From: Bacteroidota bacterium
GTDB taxonomy: Bacteria; Bacteroidota; Bacteroidia; Chitinophagales; Chitinophagaceae
Direction: 5' to 3'
DNA: 9,294 nucleotides
Assembly (NCBI GenBank): GCA_021824855.1
Contig: JAKAJX010000014.1
Location: 1-9,294 of the forward strand
The position numbers were made by a program, and so were the translations under genes. Below are positions 1-6,883 of this stretch, one piece after another (positions within the stretch are counted from its first letter, which is position 1; each line of letters starts with the position of its first letter). Below the pieces are notes generated by a model. That model was not told where the DNA came from, searched no databases, and worked only from the letters and a program-made list of their open reading frames with translations.

Positions 1-1
1 A

Positions 2-2548
2 TTATATGCACAATTTGGTGTAGGCTTAGCTCGTATGGCACGTACTATTCGCGAAAGAATGAACGTTCGCGATAATGAAGTATTTACACCGGTAGATTTA
101 ATTAATGCAAGAACATTATCTTCTGTAATTAATTCTTTCTTTGGAACCTCTCAATTATCTCAATTCTTAGATCAAACAAACCCATTATCAGAAATTACAC
201 ACAAACGCCGTATTTCTGCATTAGGGCCTGGTGGATTAAGTAGAGAAAGAGCCGGATTTGAAGTTCGAGATGTACACTATTCACATTATGGTCGTTTGTG
301 TACTATTGAAACTCCGGAAGGGCCCAATATTGGATTAATTTCTACACTGTGCGTTCATGCTTCTATCAATGATATGGGTTTTATTGAAACACCCTACAGA
401 AAGGTAATAGATGGCAAAGTGGATATGAAGGAATTAACCTTTTTAAGTGCCGAAGAAGAAGATACTGCTAAAATTGCCCAAAGTAATTCACCATTAAAAG
501 AAAATGGCGAGTTTGCTGAAGATAGAGTAGTATCTCGTCAAACCGGTGATTTTCCAATTTTAGATAAATCTGAGGTGGAATATATGGATGTTGCCCCTAA
601 CCAAATTGTTGGATTAAGTGCTTCATTAATTCCTTTCTTAGAGCATGATGATGCTAACCGTGCATTAATGGGATCTAACATGCAACGTCAAGCAGTTCCA
701 TTAATTTTACCAGAAGTACCTATTGTAGGAACCGGATTAGAAGGTAAAGCTGCACGTGATGCAAGAATTCAAATTCATGCAGATGGCAATGGTATTGTAG
801 AGTTTGTTGATGCCAATGAAATTCATGTACGATACGATAGAAATGATACAGATAGATTGGTAAGTTTTGAAGATGATTTAAGAATATATCGATTAACCAA
901 ATTCATTAAAACAAACCAATCAACCAACATTAATTTACGTCCTTCAGTTAAAAAAGGGCAAGCAGTTAAGAAAGGTGATTTTTTAACCGAAGGTTATGCA
1001 ACCAAAGATGGTGAATTAGCATTAGGAAGAAATCTGCAAGTTGCTTTCATGCCTTGGAAAGGATATAATTTTGAAGATGCTATTGTAATTAATGAAAAAG
1101 TAGTACGTGAAGATTGGTTTACTTCTGTTCATATTGATGAATATGAATTAGAAGTTAGAGATACTAAATTGGGTGAAGAAGAATTAACTCCTGATATACC
1201 AAACGTATCCGAAGAAGCTACGAAAGATTTAGATGAAAATGGTATCATTAGAACCGGAGCTACAATTAAAGAAGGAGATATCTTAATTGGTAAAATAACT
1301 CCTAAAGGCGAATCAGATCCAACTCCGGAAGAAAAACTATTAAGGGCTATTTTTGGAGATAAAGCAGGCGATGCAAAAGATGCTTCATTAAAAGCACCTA
1401 ATGGTACCGAAGGCGTTGTTATTGATAAAAAATTATTTCAACGTGCTAAGAAAGATAAAAATGCAAAAGTTCGCGAAAAAGCACAGTTAGAAAAAGTAGA
1501 AAAAATTCATCAACAAAACGTAGAAGATCTTAAAGAGCAATTATTAAGCAAACTACAAATTTTATTAAAAGATAAAACTTCTGTAGGTGTAACCAATAAT
1601 TTTGGAGAATCGCTAATTGGTAAAGGTGCTAAGTTTAATGCAAAAAATTTAGCTGTTATCGATTATCAAAACGTAAATCCTTTAGGATGGACTAGCGAGA
1701 AAGAAACTGATGATTACATTAATACGCTTTTGCATAATTACAGTATTAAATACAACGAAGAATTAGGAAGATATAAAAGAGAGAAATTCAATATATCAAT
1801 AGGTGATGAATTGCCGGCAGGTGTATTAAAATTAGCAAAAGTATATTTAGCAGTTAAACGTAAGTTGAAAGTAGGAGATAAAATGGCGGGTCGCCATGGA
1901 AATAAAGGTATTGTTGCTAAAATTGTACGTGCAGAAGATATGCCATTTATGGAAGATGGTACGCCGGTTGATATTGTATTAAATCCTTTAGGTGTACCTT
2001 CTCGTATGAATTTGGGGCAGATTTACGAAACTATTTTAGGATGGACAGGTAAAAAATTAGGTTTAAAATTTGCAACCCCTATTTTCGATGGTGCAAGTAC
2101 TGCCGAAATTGAAGAATTATGCAATAAAGCTGAAATTCCTATTAATGGGCATACCTATTTGTATGATGGTGAAACTGGCGAACGTTTTCATCAAAAAGCA
2201 ACAGTTGGTGTTATTTATATGATTAAACTACACCACATGGTAGATGATAAAATGCATGCTCGTTCTATTGGGCCATATAGTTTAATTACGCAACAACCAT
2301 TGGGTGGTAAAGCTCAATTTGGTGGTCAACGTTTTGGTGAAATGGAAGTTTGGGCATTGGAAGCTTATGGCGCTTCTAATATATTGCAAGAATTACTTAC
2401 ACTTAAATCTGATGATATTATTGGACGTGCAAAAACGTATGAATCTATTGTTAAAGGAGAAAACATACCACGTGCAGGAGTACCGGAATCATTTAATGTA
2501 TTAGTTCATGAATTAAGAGGGTTAGGTTTAGATTTGAAGTTTGAATAA
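2..2548 (+). CDS. rpoB: DNA-directed RNA polymerase subunit beta, C-terminal 848 residues (5' end outside window)
   Basis: This is the beta subunit of the core RNA polymerase, which together with beta-prime forms the catalytic centre and the RNA/DNA channel. The reading frame is open from nt 2 and continues upstream, so the first internal ATG (nt 35) is not the real start; compared with a usual length near 1270 residues in Bacteroidota, about 420 N-terminal residues lie outside. Visible landmarks in order are the rifampicin-pocket segment GTSQLSQFLDQTNPLSEITH (fragment residues 48-67), the NFEDAI motif with its acidic pair (358-359), a charged, coiled-coil-like insert around residues 470-520, the GDKMAGRHGNKG motif with the two active-centre lysines (627 and 635, matching E. 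coli K1065 and K1073), and the conserved C-terminal GGQRFGEMEVWALEAYGA segment that contacts beta-prime. No frameshift or missing key residue is seen. Unusually, rpoC does not follow; a terminator and a convergent gene do. Confidence 0.98.
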   Translation, partial: LYAQFGVGLARMARTIRERMNVRDNEVFTPVDLINARTLSSVINSFFGTSQLSQFLDQTNPLSEITHKRRISALGPGGLSRERAGFEVRDVHYSHYGRLCTIETPEGPNIGLISTLCVHASINDMGFIETPYRKVIDGKVDMKELTFLSAEEEDTAKIAQSNSPLKENGEFAEDRVVSRQTGDFPILDKSEVEYMDVAPNQIVGLSASLIPFLEHDDANRALMGSNMQRQAVPLILPEVPIVGTGLEGKAARDARIQIHADGNGIVEFVDANEIHVRYDRNDTDRLVSFEDDLRIYRLTKFIKTNQSTNINLRPSVKKGQAVKKGDFLTEGYATKDGELALGRNLQVAFMPWKGYNFEDAIVINEKVVREDWFTSVHIDEYELEVRDTKLGEEELTPDIPNVSEEATKDLDENGIIRTGATIKEGDILIGKITPKGESDPTPEEKLLRAIFGDKAGDAKDASLKAPNGTEGVVIDKKLFQRAKKDKNAKVREKAQLEKVEKIHQQNVEDLKEQLLSKLQILLKDKTSVGVTNNFGESLIGKGAKFNAKNLAVIDYQNVNPLGWTSEKETDDYINTLLHNYSIKYNEELGRYKREKFNISIGDELPAGVLKLAKVYLAVKRKLKVGDKMAGRHGNKGIVAKIVRAEDMPFMEDGTPVDIVLNPLGVPSRMNLGQIYETILGWTGKKLGLKFATPIFDGASTAEIEELCNKAEIPINGHTYLYDGETGERFHQKATVGVIYMIKLHHMVDDKMHARSIGPYSLITQQPLGGKAQFGGQRFGEMEVWALEAYGASNILQELLTLKSDDIIGRAKTYESIVKGENIPRAGVPESFNVLVHELRGLGLDLKFE
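143..223 (+). other. Rifampicin-resistance-determining region (cluster I) of rpoB
   Basis: These 27 codons align without gaps to E. coli RpoB residues 507-533. The positions most often changed in rifampicin-resistant bacteria (E. coli Q513, D516, H526, R529, S531, L533) all carry the common wild-type residue. The differences from E. coli are conservative (S508T, M515L, N518T) and, from memory, fit Bacteroidota. No resistance mutation is therefore visible in this cluster. Confidence 0.85.
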
Positions 2549-2577
2549 ATGAATATAATAGAGTGATGAATAATTCT

Positions 2578-2611
2578 AAAAAAGCCTGATAATTTTTTAT
2601 CAGGCTTTTTT
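2578..2611. terminator. Bidirectional intrinsic terminator between rpoB and the convergent cluster
   Basis: A perfect 15-bp inverted repeat (2578-2592 pairing with 2597-2611) encloses a TTTT loop. The stem has a GCCTGAT/ATCAGGC core flanked by six A on the left and six T on the right, so the hairpin ends in a U-run in either direction. It lies about 30 bp after the rpoB stop and would end both rpoB transcripts and those of the minus-strand cluster. The TGA stop of the minus-strand gene (2600-2602) lies inside the stem. Confidence 0.93.
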
Positions 2612-3382
2612 GTGATGCCACTGAATTTTTCTTCCAGCCAATATTTTAAATACCAATCCATCGGTTGCTTTAGTTAAACCAAAACCCGGACCCACATTCA
2701 ATTCCCAATCATTATTATTTAATAAATCGTATACAAAAAATAGTGCATGACTTTGTTCGGGAGAGGGATTGAATTCGTTGATTTGCCCCATTCCTCCATA
2801 ATATTCAATGCCTAAAGCTGCTGTTTTAAAAAAGCTGTACGATAGTTTAATATTAGGCTCAAAAACAGGTATACTTGATTTGTCTACGCCCTTTAAACTA
2901 AAACCTAAAGTTGGATTAATACAGGCATAAAACTTATTCCATTGTTTATCTATAATTGGACGAAGCTCAACATTCCATGTATCGGGAGAATAATTTTGAT
3001 CTTGATAACCAATTTCGGCAGATAAGCTTACACCTACCGGTAAGTTCCAATTGGAAGGTGCCATTATACGCGGACGGATATGAGTACCAATTATTTTATA
3101 TCCATATCCCGAGGTATAATTGGTAAACAAATAATATCCTATTTCAAAATTATCAGTTATTCCCTGTGTTATTTCAATTGTTTCGTGCAATGCATGGTTA
3201 CTGGGCAATACACCTTTTACAATATTGGGTTCTCCATTCAATGTAAAATTGCTATGAAGCTCGAAAATAGTGCTGTATTTAGGCTGTGTTTGAGAACTGT
3301 ACACTTGAATTTCGTAATTGTCTTGAGCCATTACTATTTGTACCCAGGCTATACATAAAAAAGTAAAAACAATTAATTTCAT
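2600..3382 (-). CDS. Exported, probable outer-membrane beta-barrel-like protein of unknown function
   Basis: This 260-residue protein begins with a typical Sec signal peptide: Lys2, a hydrophobic stretch at about residues 3-18, and a likely cleavage site after VMA (residue 19). The mature part has many short alternating hydrophobic/aromatic stretches (for example FEIGYYLFTNYTSGYGY, VGVSLSAEIGYQDQ, ALGIEYYGGMGQ, WELNVGPGFGL), as expected for amphipathic beta strands of a small outer-membrane barrel. No lipobox, transmembrane helix or enzyme motif is visible, and the C-terminus (WHHKKA) lacks a classic terminal aromatic barrel signal. It resembles the loosely defined MetA-pathway phenol-degradation / putative transporter barrel group, but I do not assign a substrate. 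It is last in the minus-strand cluster, 57 bp after the ATP-grasp-like gene, and may be co-transcribed; a weak TAGATTTT box in the gap could give separate expression. Its last codons (AAA AAA GCC TGA) form one arm of the terminator. Confidence 0.8.
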   Translation of the reverse strand: MKLIVFTFLCIAWVQIVMAQDNYEIQVYSSQTQPKYSTIFELHSNFTLNGEPNIVKGVLPSNHALHETIEITQGITDNFEIGYYLFTNYTSGYGYKIIGTHIRPRIMAPSNWNLPVGVSLSAEIGYQDQNYSPDTWNVELRPIIDKQWNKFYACINPTLGFSLKGVDKSSIPVFEPNIKLSYSFFKTAALGIEYYGGMGQINEFNPSPEQSHALFFVYDLLNNNDWELNVGPGFGLTKATDGLVFKILAGRKIQWHHKKA

Positions 3383-3439
3383 TAGTCATATTTTTGGTAG
3401 GTAAAAATCTATTAATATTATTTTGTAGGGAGAGGAAAA

Positions 3440-4636
3440 TTATATTTCGAAGTAGGCAATTGTGCCACCTACCCAAGTTTTATTGGCATTATATCTTACG
3501 CCAATCATTTTTCCTTTGCTTAGTCTTGCTAAATTAAATACTGCTATTGGTCGTTCTTGTTTATTTTTTCTGAAATAAAAAATTCTTATTTCTGCTTTGG
3601 CAGGTACATCGGGTGTTTCAATAATATTGGCATAATTTACTTTTCGTTGTAAAATCCAATGTTGTTTATCTTTCAAATTAATAATATCATTTTTCGTAAC
3701 ATCAATAATAACACCTTGTCCCGCAAAAGAAAATAAAGGTTTTAGAACAAAATTTTCGAGGTTGTCGGGTATTTCTTTTAAATCATCTACAAAAAAAGTT
3801 TCGGGAACGTATTTGTTATTGATAAATGGCAAATTGTATTTACTAATTCTATAAAACCAATTAGGGTGAGGAATCCATTCAACATTTAGTTCTTCAAAAA
3901 GAATTTTTCCTTTCTCTTGAATGTCTTGCGATTGTTGTTGTAATTCATCAAAAATTATTCTGTTATAAATGCGTTTAATTTGAATTTTGTTTCCATCTTT
4001 TATATAAAATAAGTTAGCACCTTCTTTTATTAATTCGGTTAAACAAACAATAGCAATGCCTACATATTTTTGTGTACAATAAAAATCAATTCTTGTTTTT
4101 TGTTGATGCGGAAAAAGTTCTAATAAAACCACATTTTCGTTATGGGCATCTCCAACAATAATTTCATGTAATAATTGTAAGTAAGTTTCTTTAGTAAAGC
4201 CATTGAAGTAGGCAGAATAGTTTTCGGGTATGCTAAAATGTTGTTGCATTATTTCGTTGTGCAATACTTGGTAGGCAAATAACGTAGGAAACCCTTGCAT
4301 TTCTATTAATTGCGGTTCTATTTCTCCTTCGGCATTTTCGCATATTCCAAAATCGAATGCAATGAACTGAGAAAAACTATTTTCGTTGGGTACATTTAAT
4401 TGATTGGGAACTGCATTTTTAGTAATAGCAAAAAAATTAGTTTGCTCAATAATATCAATAATATTTTCGCAGGTTTGTAATACTTTTTCTTTAAAATATT
4501 TATCAATAAATACCGGAGTTTCTGCTACTCTAAAGTCAATTGCATTAGGGTAGGCAGCGTTTAAATTAGATAAAAATTTTTGATATTTTTCTGTTGTAAA
4601 TGTTCGGTTATATTGTTCTCTGTACGCTTTTACCAT
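3440..4636 (-). CDS. Putative ATP-grasp-type carboxylate-amine/peptide ligase, function unknown
   Basis: This is a 398-residue protein that I cannot place in a named family. ATP-grasp-like features are FVLKPLFSFAGQGVIID (296-312; candidate ATP-binding Lys299 and a glycine-rich loop), followed by an adenine-hinge-like WILQRKV (327-333), AEIRIFYF (348-355, Arg351) and a C-terminal FNLARLSKGKMIGVRYNANKTW stretch where metal/phosphate ligands would be expected. An earlier block, QLIEMQGFPTL (109-119), recalls the acidic metal-binding motif of glutathionylspermidine-synthase-like or circularly permuted ATP-grasp enzymes, and IKRIYNRIIFDEL (220-232) is another likely conserved block. No signal peptide or membrane segment is seen, so it is probably cytoplasmic. 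The frame could start two codons earlier at a TTG (4642), but the ATG at 4636 is preferred. It begins 18 bp after the stop of the amidotransferase-like gene, which suggests coupled expression and a joint reaction: ATP-dependent amide or peptide bond formation. The fold assignment is an inference; the reading frame is secure. Confidence 0.75.
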   Translation of the reverse strand: MVKAYREQYNRTFTTEKYQKFLSNLNAAYPNAIDFRVAETPVFIDKYFKEKVLQTCENIIDIIEQTNFFAITKNAVPNQLNVPNENSFSQFIAFDFGICENAEGEIEPQLIEMQGFPTLFAYQVLHNEIMQQHFSIPENYSAYFNGFTKETYLQLLHEIIVGDAHNENVVLLELFPHQQKTRIDFYCTQKYVGIAIVCLTELIKEGANLFYIKDGNKIQIKRIYNRIIFDELQQQSQDIQEKGKILFEELNVEWIPHPNWFYRISKYNLPFINNKYVPETFFVDDLKEIPDNLENFVLKPLFSFAGQGVIIDVTKNDIINLKDKQHWILQRKVNYANIIETPDVPAKAEIRIFYFRKNKQERPIAVFNLARLSKGKMIGVRYNANKTWVGGTIAYFEI

Positions 4637-4654
4637 ACGCAATAACTATATTTT

Positions 4655-5497
4655 TTATGGTACGTTTTTAATACTGTAATTAAGAAAGTTAGATAAAATT
4701 TTGCTATAGGTAAATATTATTTTATCGGGGTCTTGCAATTGTTCTACCATGCTTTTCCATTTTTCTTCGCCATAGGTTTTAATTACATGTTCTTTTTTAT
4801 CCGAACGTTGTAAATACATGCTCATGCCTATGGCATCGGCTTCCGGATGAAATTGTGTGCCGATAAAATATTGATTAAATCGCAAAGCCATAATGGCTCT
4901 TTCGTAAGGCACATGTGGTCTTTCTTTTTCAATAGCCAAAATTTTTCCACCCATTTTTTTTATTGCATGATGATTGGGCTCAATCACTTGAAAATCTCTG
5001 CTATCAACTACATAAAATGGATCATTTAAACCCTCAAAAGCCAATTCATTTTTTCCATCTTTTAGCATGTGTACCGGAAAAACACCAAATGAAGTAGATT
5101 TTCTTTTGCATACAGTAGCAATTTTAAAATATCTACAGGCTAACTGAAAACTATGGCAAATAAAAAACACCTGCTTTTTTGTTGTATTAGCATCGTTGTT
5201 ATTATAATTATTTACATTTTCCATCCATTGCATAAATAAATTATCCCATTCTTCACCTTCGGTTTCTATGGGCGAACCCGGACCACCCGAAGCAATAAAT
5301 GTATCGTAACTTAAATCGGGTAATTGCAATTTTTGCCTAACATCAAATTCGTCAAAAACTACGGTGTAATTATGTAATTCACTCCATTGGTGTATAATTT
5401 CTCTAATGCATCGCATGCCTTGGTTTTCATGACCTTCGTATAAATCTAAAATTGCAATTTTTATGGATGCTTCTTTCGCTCTCATTTCAGCAAACAT
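4655..5497 (-). CDS. Class I glutamine amidotransferase-like protein (GMP-synthase GATase-like domain)
   Basis: This 280-residue stand-alone protein carries the class I glutaminase triad: Cys114 in FFICHSFQ, and His217 and Glu219 in TQFHPEA. It also has the SGGPGSP loop (70-76) that usually helps form the oxyanion hole. Such domains release ammonia from glutamine for a partner synthetase, or act as gamma-glutamyl hydrolases. The nucleophile elbow is unusual: the common G-x-C-x-G-x-Q is here F-I-C-H-S-F-Q, lacking both glycines, so it is not an ordinary GuaA, CarA or TrpG domain. The N-terminal NQGMRCI segment and the segment after the elbow (CKRKSTSFGVFPV) also look specific to this subgroup. 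The start could be ATG 5497 or the ATG four codons later (5485); neither has a strong ribosome-binding site. It is the first gene of the minus-strand cluster, 18 bp upstream of the ATP-grasp-like gene, and a repeat copy lies in its upstream region. No convincing promoter was found. Confidence 0.85.
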   Translation of the reverse strand: MFAEMRAKEASIKIAILDLYEGHENQGMRCIREIIHQWSELHNYTVVFDEFDVRQKLQLPDLSYDTFIASGGPGSPIETEGEEWDNLFMQWMENVNNYNNNDANTTKKQVFFICHSFQLACRYFKIATVCKRKSTSFGVFPVHMLKDGKNELAFEGLNDPFYVVDSRDFQVIEPNHHAIKKMGGKILAIEKERPHVPYERAIMALRFNQYFIGTQFHPEADAIGMSMYLQRSDKKEHVIKTYGEEKWKSMVEQLQDPDKIIFTYSKILSNFLNYSIKNVP

Positions 5498-5550
5498 AAG
5501 AAAAAGGAATAAATGTGAAAGATGAATAGTGAGATGAGAGAAGAAAATGC

Positions 5551-5651
5551 TTCGTCTTTTCGAGGGAGGAACGACCGAGAAATCTGTTTGAATTGAATGT
5601 TGCAGGTTTTTTATTGGGTAGATTTCTCACTTCGCTTCGCTCCGTTCGAAA
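5551..5651. repeat. Dispersed palindromic repeat, copy A (complete)
   Basis: The left arm (5551-5585) ends in gagaaatct and the right arm (5620-5651) begins with agatttctc, a perfect 9-bp inverted pair around a 34-bp spacer. The arms remain loosely complementary further out (tttcga... on the left, ...ttcgaaa on the right). The first 39 bp (5551-5589) are identical to 6750-6788 of copy C. Positions 5585-5651 match copy B at 58 of 67 bases without gaps. It lies between the amidotransferase-like gene and the transposase gene and contains no coding sequence. Confidence 0.9.
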
Positions 5652-5652
5652 T

Positions 5653-6655
5653 TGTAGATGTTTAATAATTCGATGACAAAATTTAGATTAGAAAAAAATT
5701 TGTTATGCGAATCAATACGAATGATTTAACGATAGCAAGAAATTACTTAGAGAAGTATCGTTTTTTGATAAAAGAGTATGAGTTGGTAAAATCTAAGAAG
5801 CATCCTCAATTTAGGTTAGCTCAGGATTTTTATAAAGCTCATGATACAGATAGGCGGAGTTTTCTGAAGTATTATAATCGGTATAAGGCAAGTGGAAAAG
5901 AAAGTGATTTATTACCACAGAAACGAGGTCCTAAGTATAAGACAAGGCGTCCAATGCGTTTTATTGAGAATAAAGTAATAGAACTTCGCCAGAGAGGTAA
6001 TTCCAGATACGAGATAGTAAGTATATTACAACCATCATTGCATAAATTTACACCATCAGCATCAGGGATTTATAATATTTGCAAACGTTATGGATTAAAC
6101 CGGTTAAGTCCCAAAATGCAGGCCAATAAAAGAAAAATCATCAAAAAGAGAATGGGAGAATTAGGTCATATAGACTGTCATTATTTAAGCAAAAGCATCA
6201 TTCGTGGCGAAAGCCGTAAGTTATACATGGTTTGTATTATAGACGATTATAGCAGGTTGGCATGGGCAGAAGTAACAGAAGATATTACCAGTCTTACCGT
6301 AATGTTTGCTACTTTAAGATGTCTCAATATACTCAATGAACAATATCAATTGAAATTTGAAGAAATCTTATCTGATAATGGACCGGAGTTTGGCCCACGA
6401 AACAGTAAACAAAAAAATCAACATCCTTTTGAAAGAATGTTGATGGAACTAGGAATTAAACATAGATATACCCAACCTTATCGACCTCAAACGAATGGCA
6501 AAGTAGAAAGATTTTGGAGAACATTGGAAGATGATTTACTTAGAGAAACAGACTTCGATAGCTTGGCAGAACTAAAAGATGAATTATTACAATATCTTGT
6601 TTATTATAACCATCAAAGACCTCATCAGGGTATCGACAATAAAACTCCTGTTTAA
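5653..6655 (+). mobile_element. IS481-like insertion sequence, probably a right-truncated remnant
   Basis: A single DDE transposase gene fills this stretch. A possible left end begins with TGT at 5653, as IS481-family ends usually do, directly after repeat copy A. The matching inverted sequence (a stretch ending ...AAACATCTACA) is not found downstream of the transposase gene, where repeat copy B starts at the stop codon. No target-site duplication could be recognised. The left boundary is therefore tentative and the right end appears to be lost. Confidence 0.55.
5705..6655 (+). CDS. IS481-family-like DDE transposase (integrase core), C-terminus probably shortened
   Basis: This 316-residue transposase would cut and join the ends of its insertion sequence. 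The N-terminal part (about residues 1-135) is basic and helix-rich, with a helix-turn-helix-like stretch around 85-130 that should bind the ends. The catalytic core shows the DDE triad: Asp157 in GHIDCHY, Asp224 in LSDNGPEFG and Glu268 in NGKVERFWRT, followed by YYNHQRPHQGIDNKTP, which is typical of IS481/IS3-type integrase cores. The last two catalytic residues are 43 residues apart, longer than the usual about 35, because of a segment around PRNSKQKNQH (231-240). The gene is intact up to that point, but it stops five residues after HQGID, and its last codons merge with repeat copy B. The stop may thus be supplied by the repeat, and about ten residues may be missing (inferred). Activity is uncertain. 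Confidence 0.9.
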   Translation: MRINTNDLTIARNYLEKYRFLIKEYELVKSKKHPQFRLAQDFYKAHDTDRRSFLKYYNRYKASGKESDLLPQKRGPKYKTRRPMRFIENKVIELRQRGNSRYEIVSILQPSLHKFTPSASGIYNICKRYGLNRLSPKMQANKRKIIKKRMGELGHIDCHYLSKSIIRGESRKLYMVCIIDDYSRLAWAEVTEDITSLTVMFATLRCLNILNEQYQLKFEEILSDNGPEFGPRNSKQKNQHPFERMLMELGIKHRYTQPYRPQTNGKVERFWRTLEDDLLRETDFDSLAELKDELLQYLVYYNHQRPHQGIDNKTPV

Positions 6656-6715
6656 AATAAATGTTGAAGGTTTTTTGTTGTGCAGATTTCTCACTTCGCT
6701 TCGCTTTGTTCGAAA
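6649..6715. repeat. Dispersed palindromic repeat, copy B (left arm missing)
   Basis: This copy has the spacer and right arm of the repeat only. It matches 5585-5651 of copy A in the same orientation at 58 of 67 bases, with no gaps. The gagaaatct left arm is absent; in its place stands the end of the transposase gene, whose TAA stop (6653-6655) is read from the repeat. Copies A and B therefore form direct repeats around the transposase gene. Confidence 0.88.
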
Positions 6716-6749
6716 GGACGGTATCGTCATTTCTCGGTTGGCACTTTCT

Positions 6750-6846
6750 TTCGTCTTTTCGAGGGAGGAACGACCGAGAAATCTGTTTAAATAAATGTTG
6801 CAGGTTTCTTTTGTTGGGGGGATTTCTCACTGCGTTCGAAATGACG
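6750..6846. repeat. Dispersed palindromic repeat, copy C (complete)
   Basis: The left arm (6750-6784) is followed by a spacer with the tttaaataaatgttgcagg core and a right arm beginning gatttctcac (6821). Positions 6750-6788 are identical to 5551-5589 of copy A. The right arm is shorter than in A and B (ctcactgcgttcgaaatgacg, without the cttcgcttcg part). Its arms pair through gagaaatc/gatttctc, so a transcript could fold into a hairpin. It lies upstream of the oxidase gene. Confidence 0.88.
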
Positions 6847-6851
6847 GCTCC

Positions 6852-6879
6852 GTTCGAAAGGACGAGTTAAATAAATGTT
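6852..6879. repeat. Dispersed repeat, degenerate fragment D
   Basis: The 13-bp tip of copy C's right arm (6834-6846) recurs at 6852-6864 with one change (t to g). It is followed by ttaaataaatgtt (6867-6879), identical to 6787-6799 in the spacer of copy C. This looks like a fourth unit that lost its central part. The rest of the 6656-6981 gap holds copies B and C, an imperfect palindrome and a promoter box; no gene was seen in it. Confidence 0.6.
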
Positions 6880-6883
6880 CTCA

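Noticed and set aside
35..2548. Treating the ATG at 35 as the start of rpoB
   Set aside because: The same frame is open to the left edge and encodes conserved RpoB sequence (YAQFGVGLAR), so the gene is truncated by the window, not short.
3080..3358. Plus-strand reading frame of 92 codons opposite the barrel-like gene
   Set aside because: It is antisense to a gene with a clear signal peptide, and shows no recognisable features.
4637..4642. TTG start at 4642 for the ATP-grasp-like gene
   Set aside because: It adds only two residues, and an ATG follows directly at 4636, which is the more likely start.
5670..5690. Minus-strand TAAATTTTG as a promoter for the amidotransferase cluster
   Set aside because: It has one base too many for TAnnTTTG, has no -33 partner, and would place the whole repeat in the leader; not convincing.
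6540..6830. Minus-strand reading frame of 96 codons
   Set aside because: It overlaps the end of the transposase and the repeats, and contains the repeat translated twice; not a gene.
5551..6846. CRISPR array from the spaced repeats
   Set aside because: There are only three or four irregularly spaced copies, the sequence between the arms is itself conserved rather than unique, and no cas genes are present.
6661..6870. Small plus-strand reading frame over the repeats
   Set aside because: It lies wholly within repeat copies B-D, and its peptide simply translates the repeat; no start signal or protein features.
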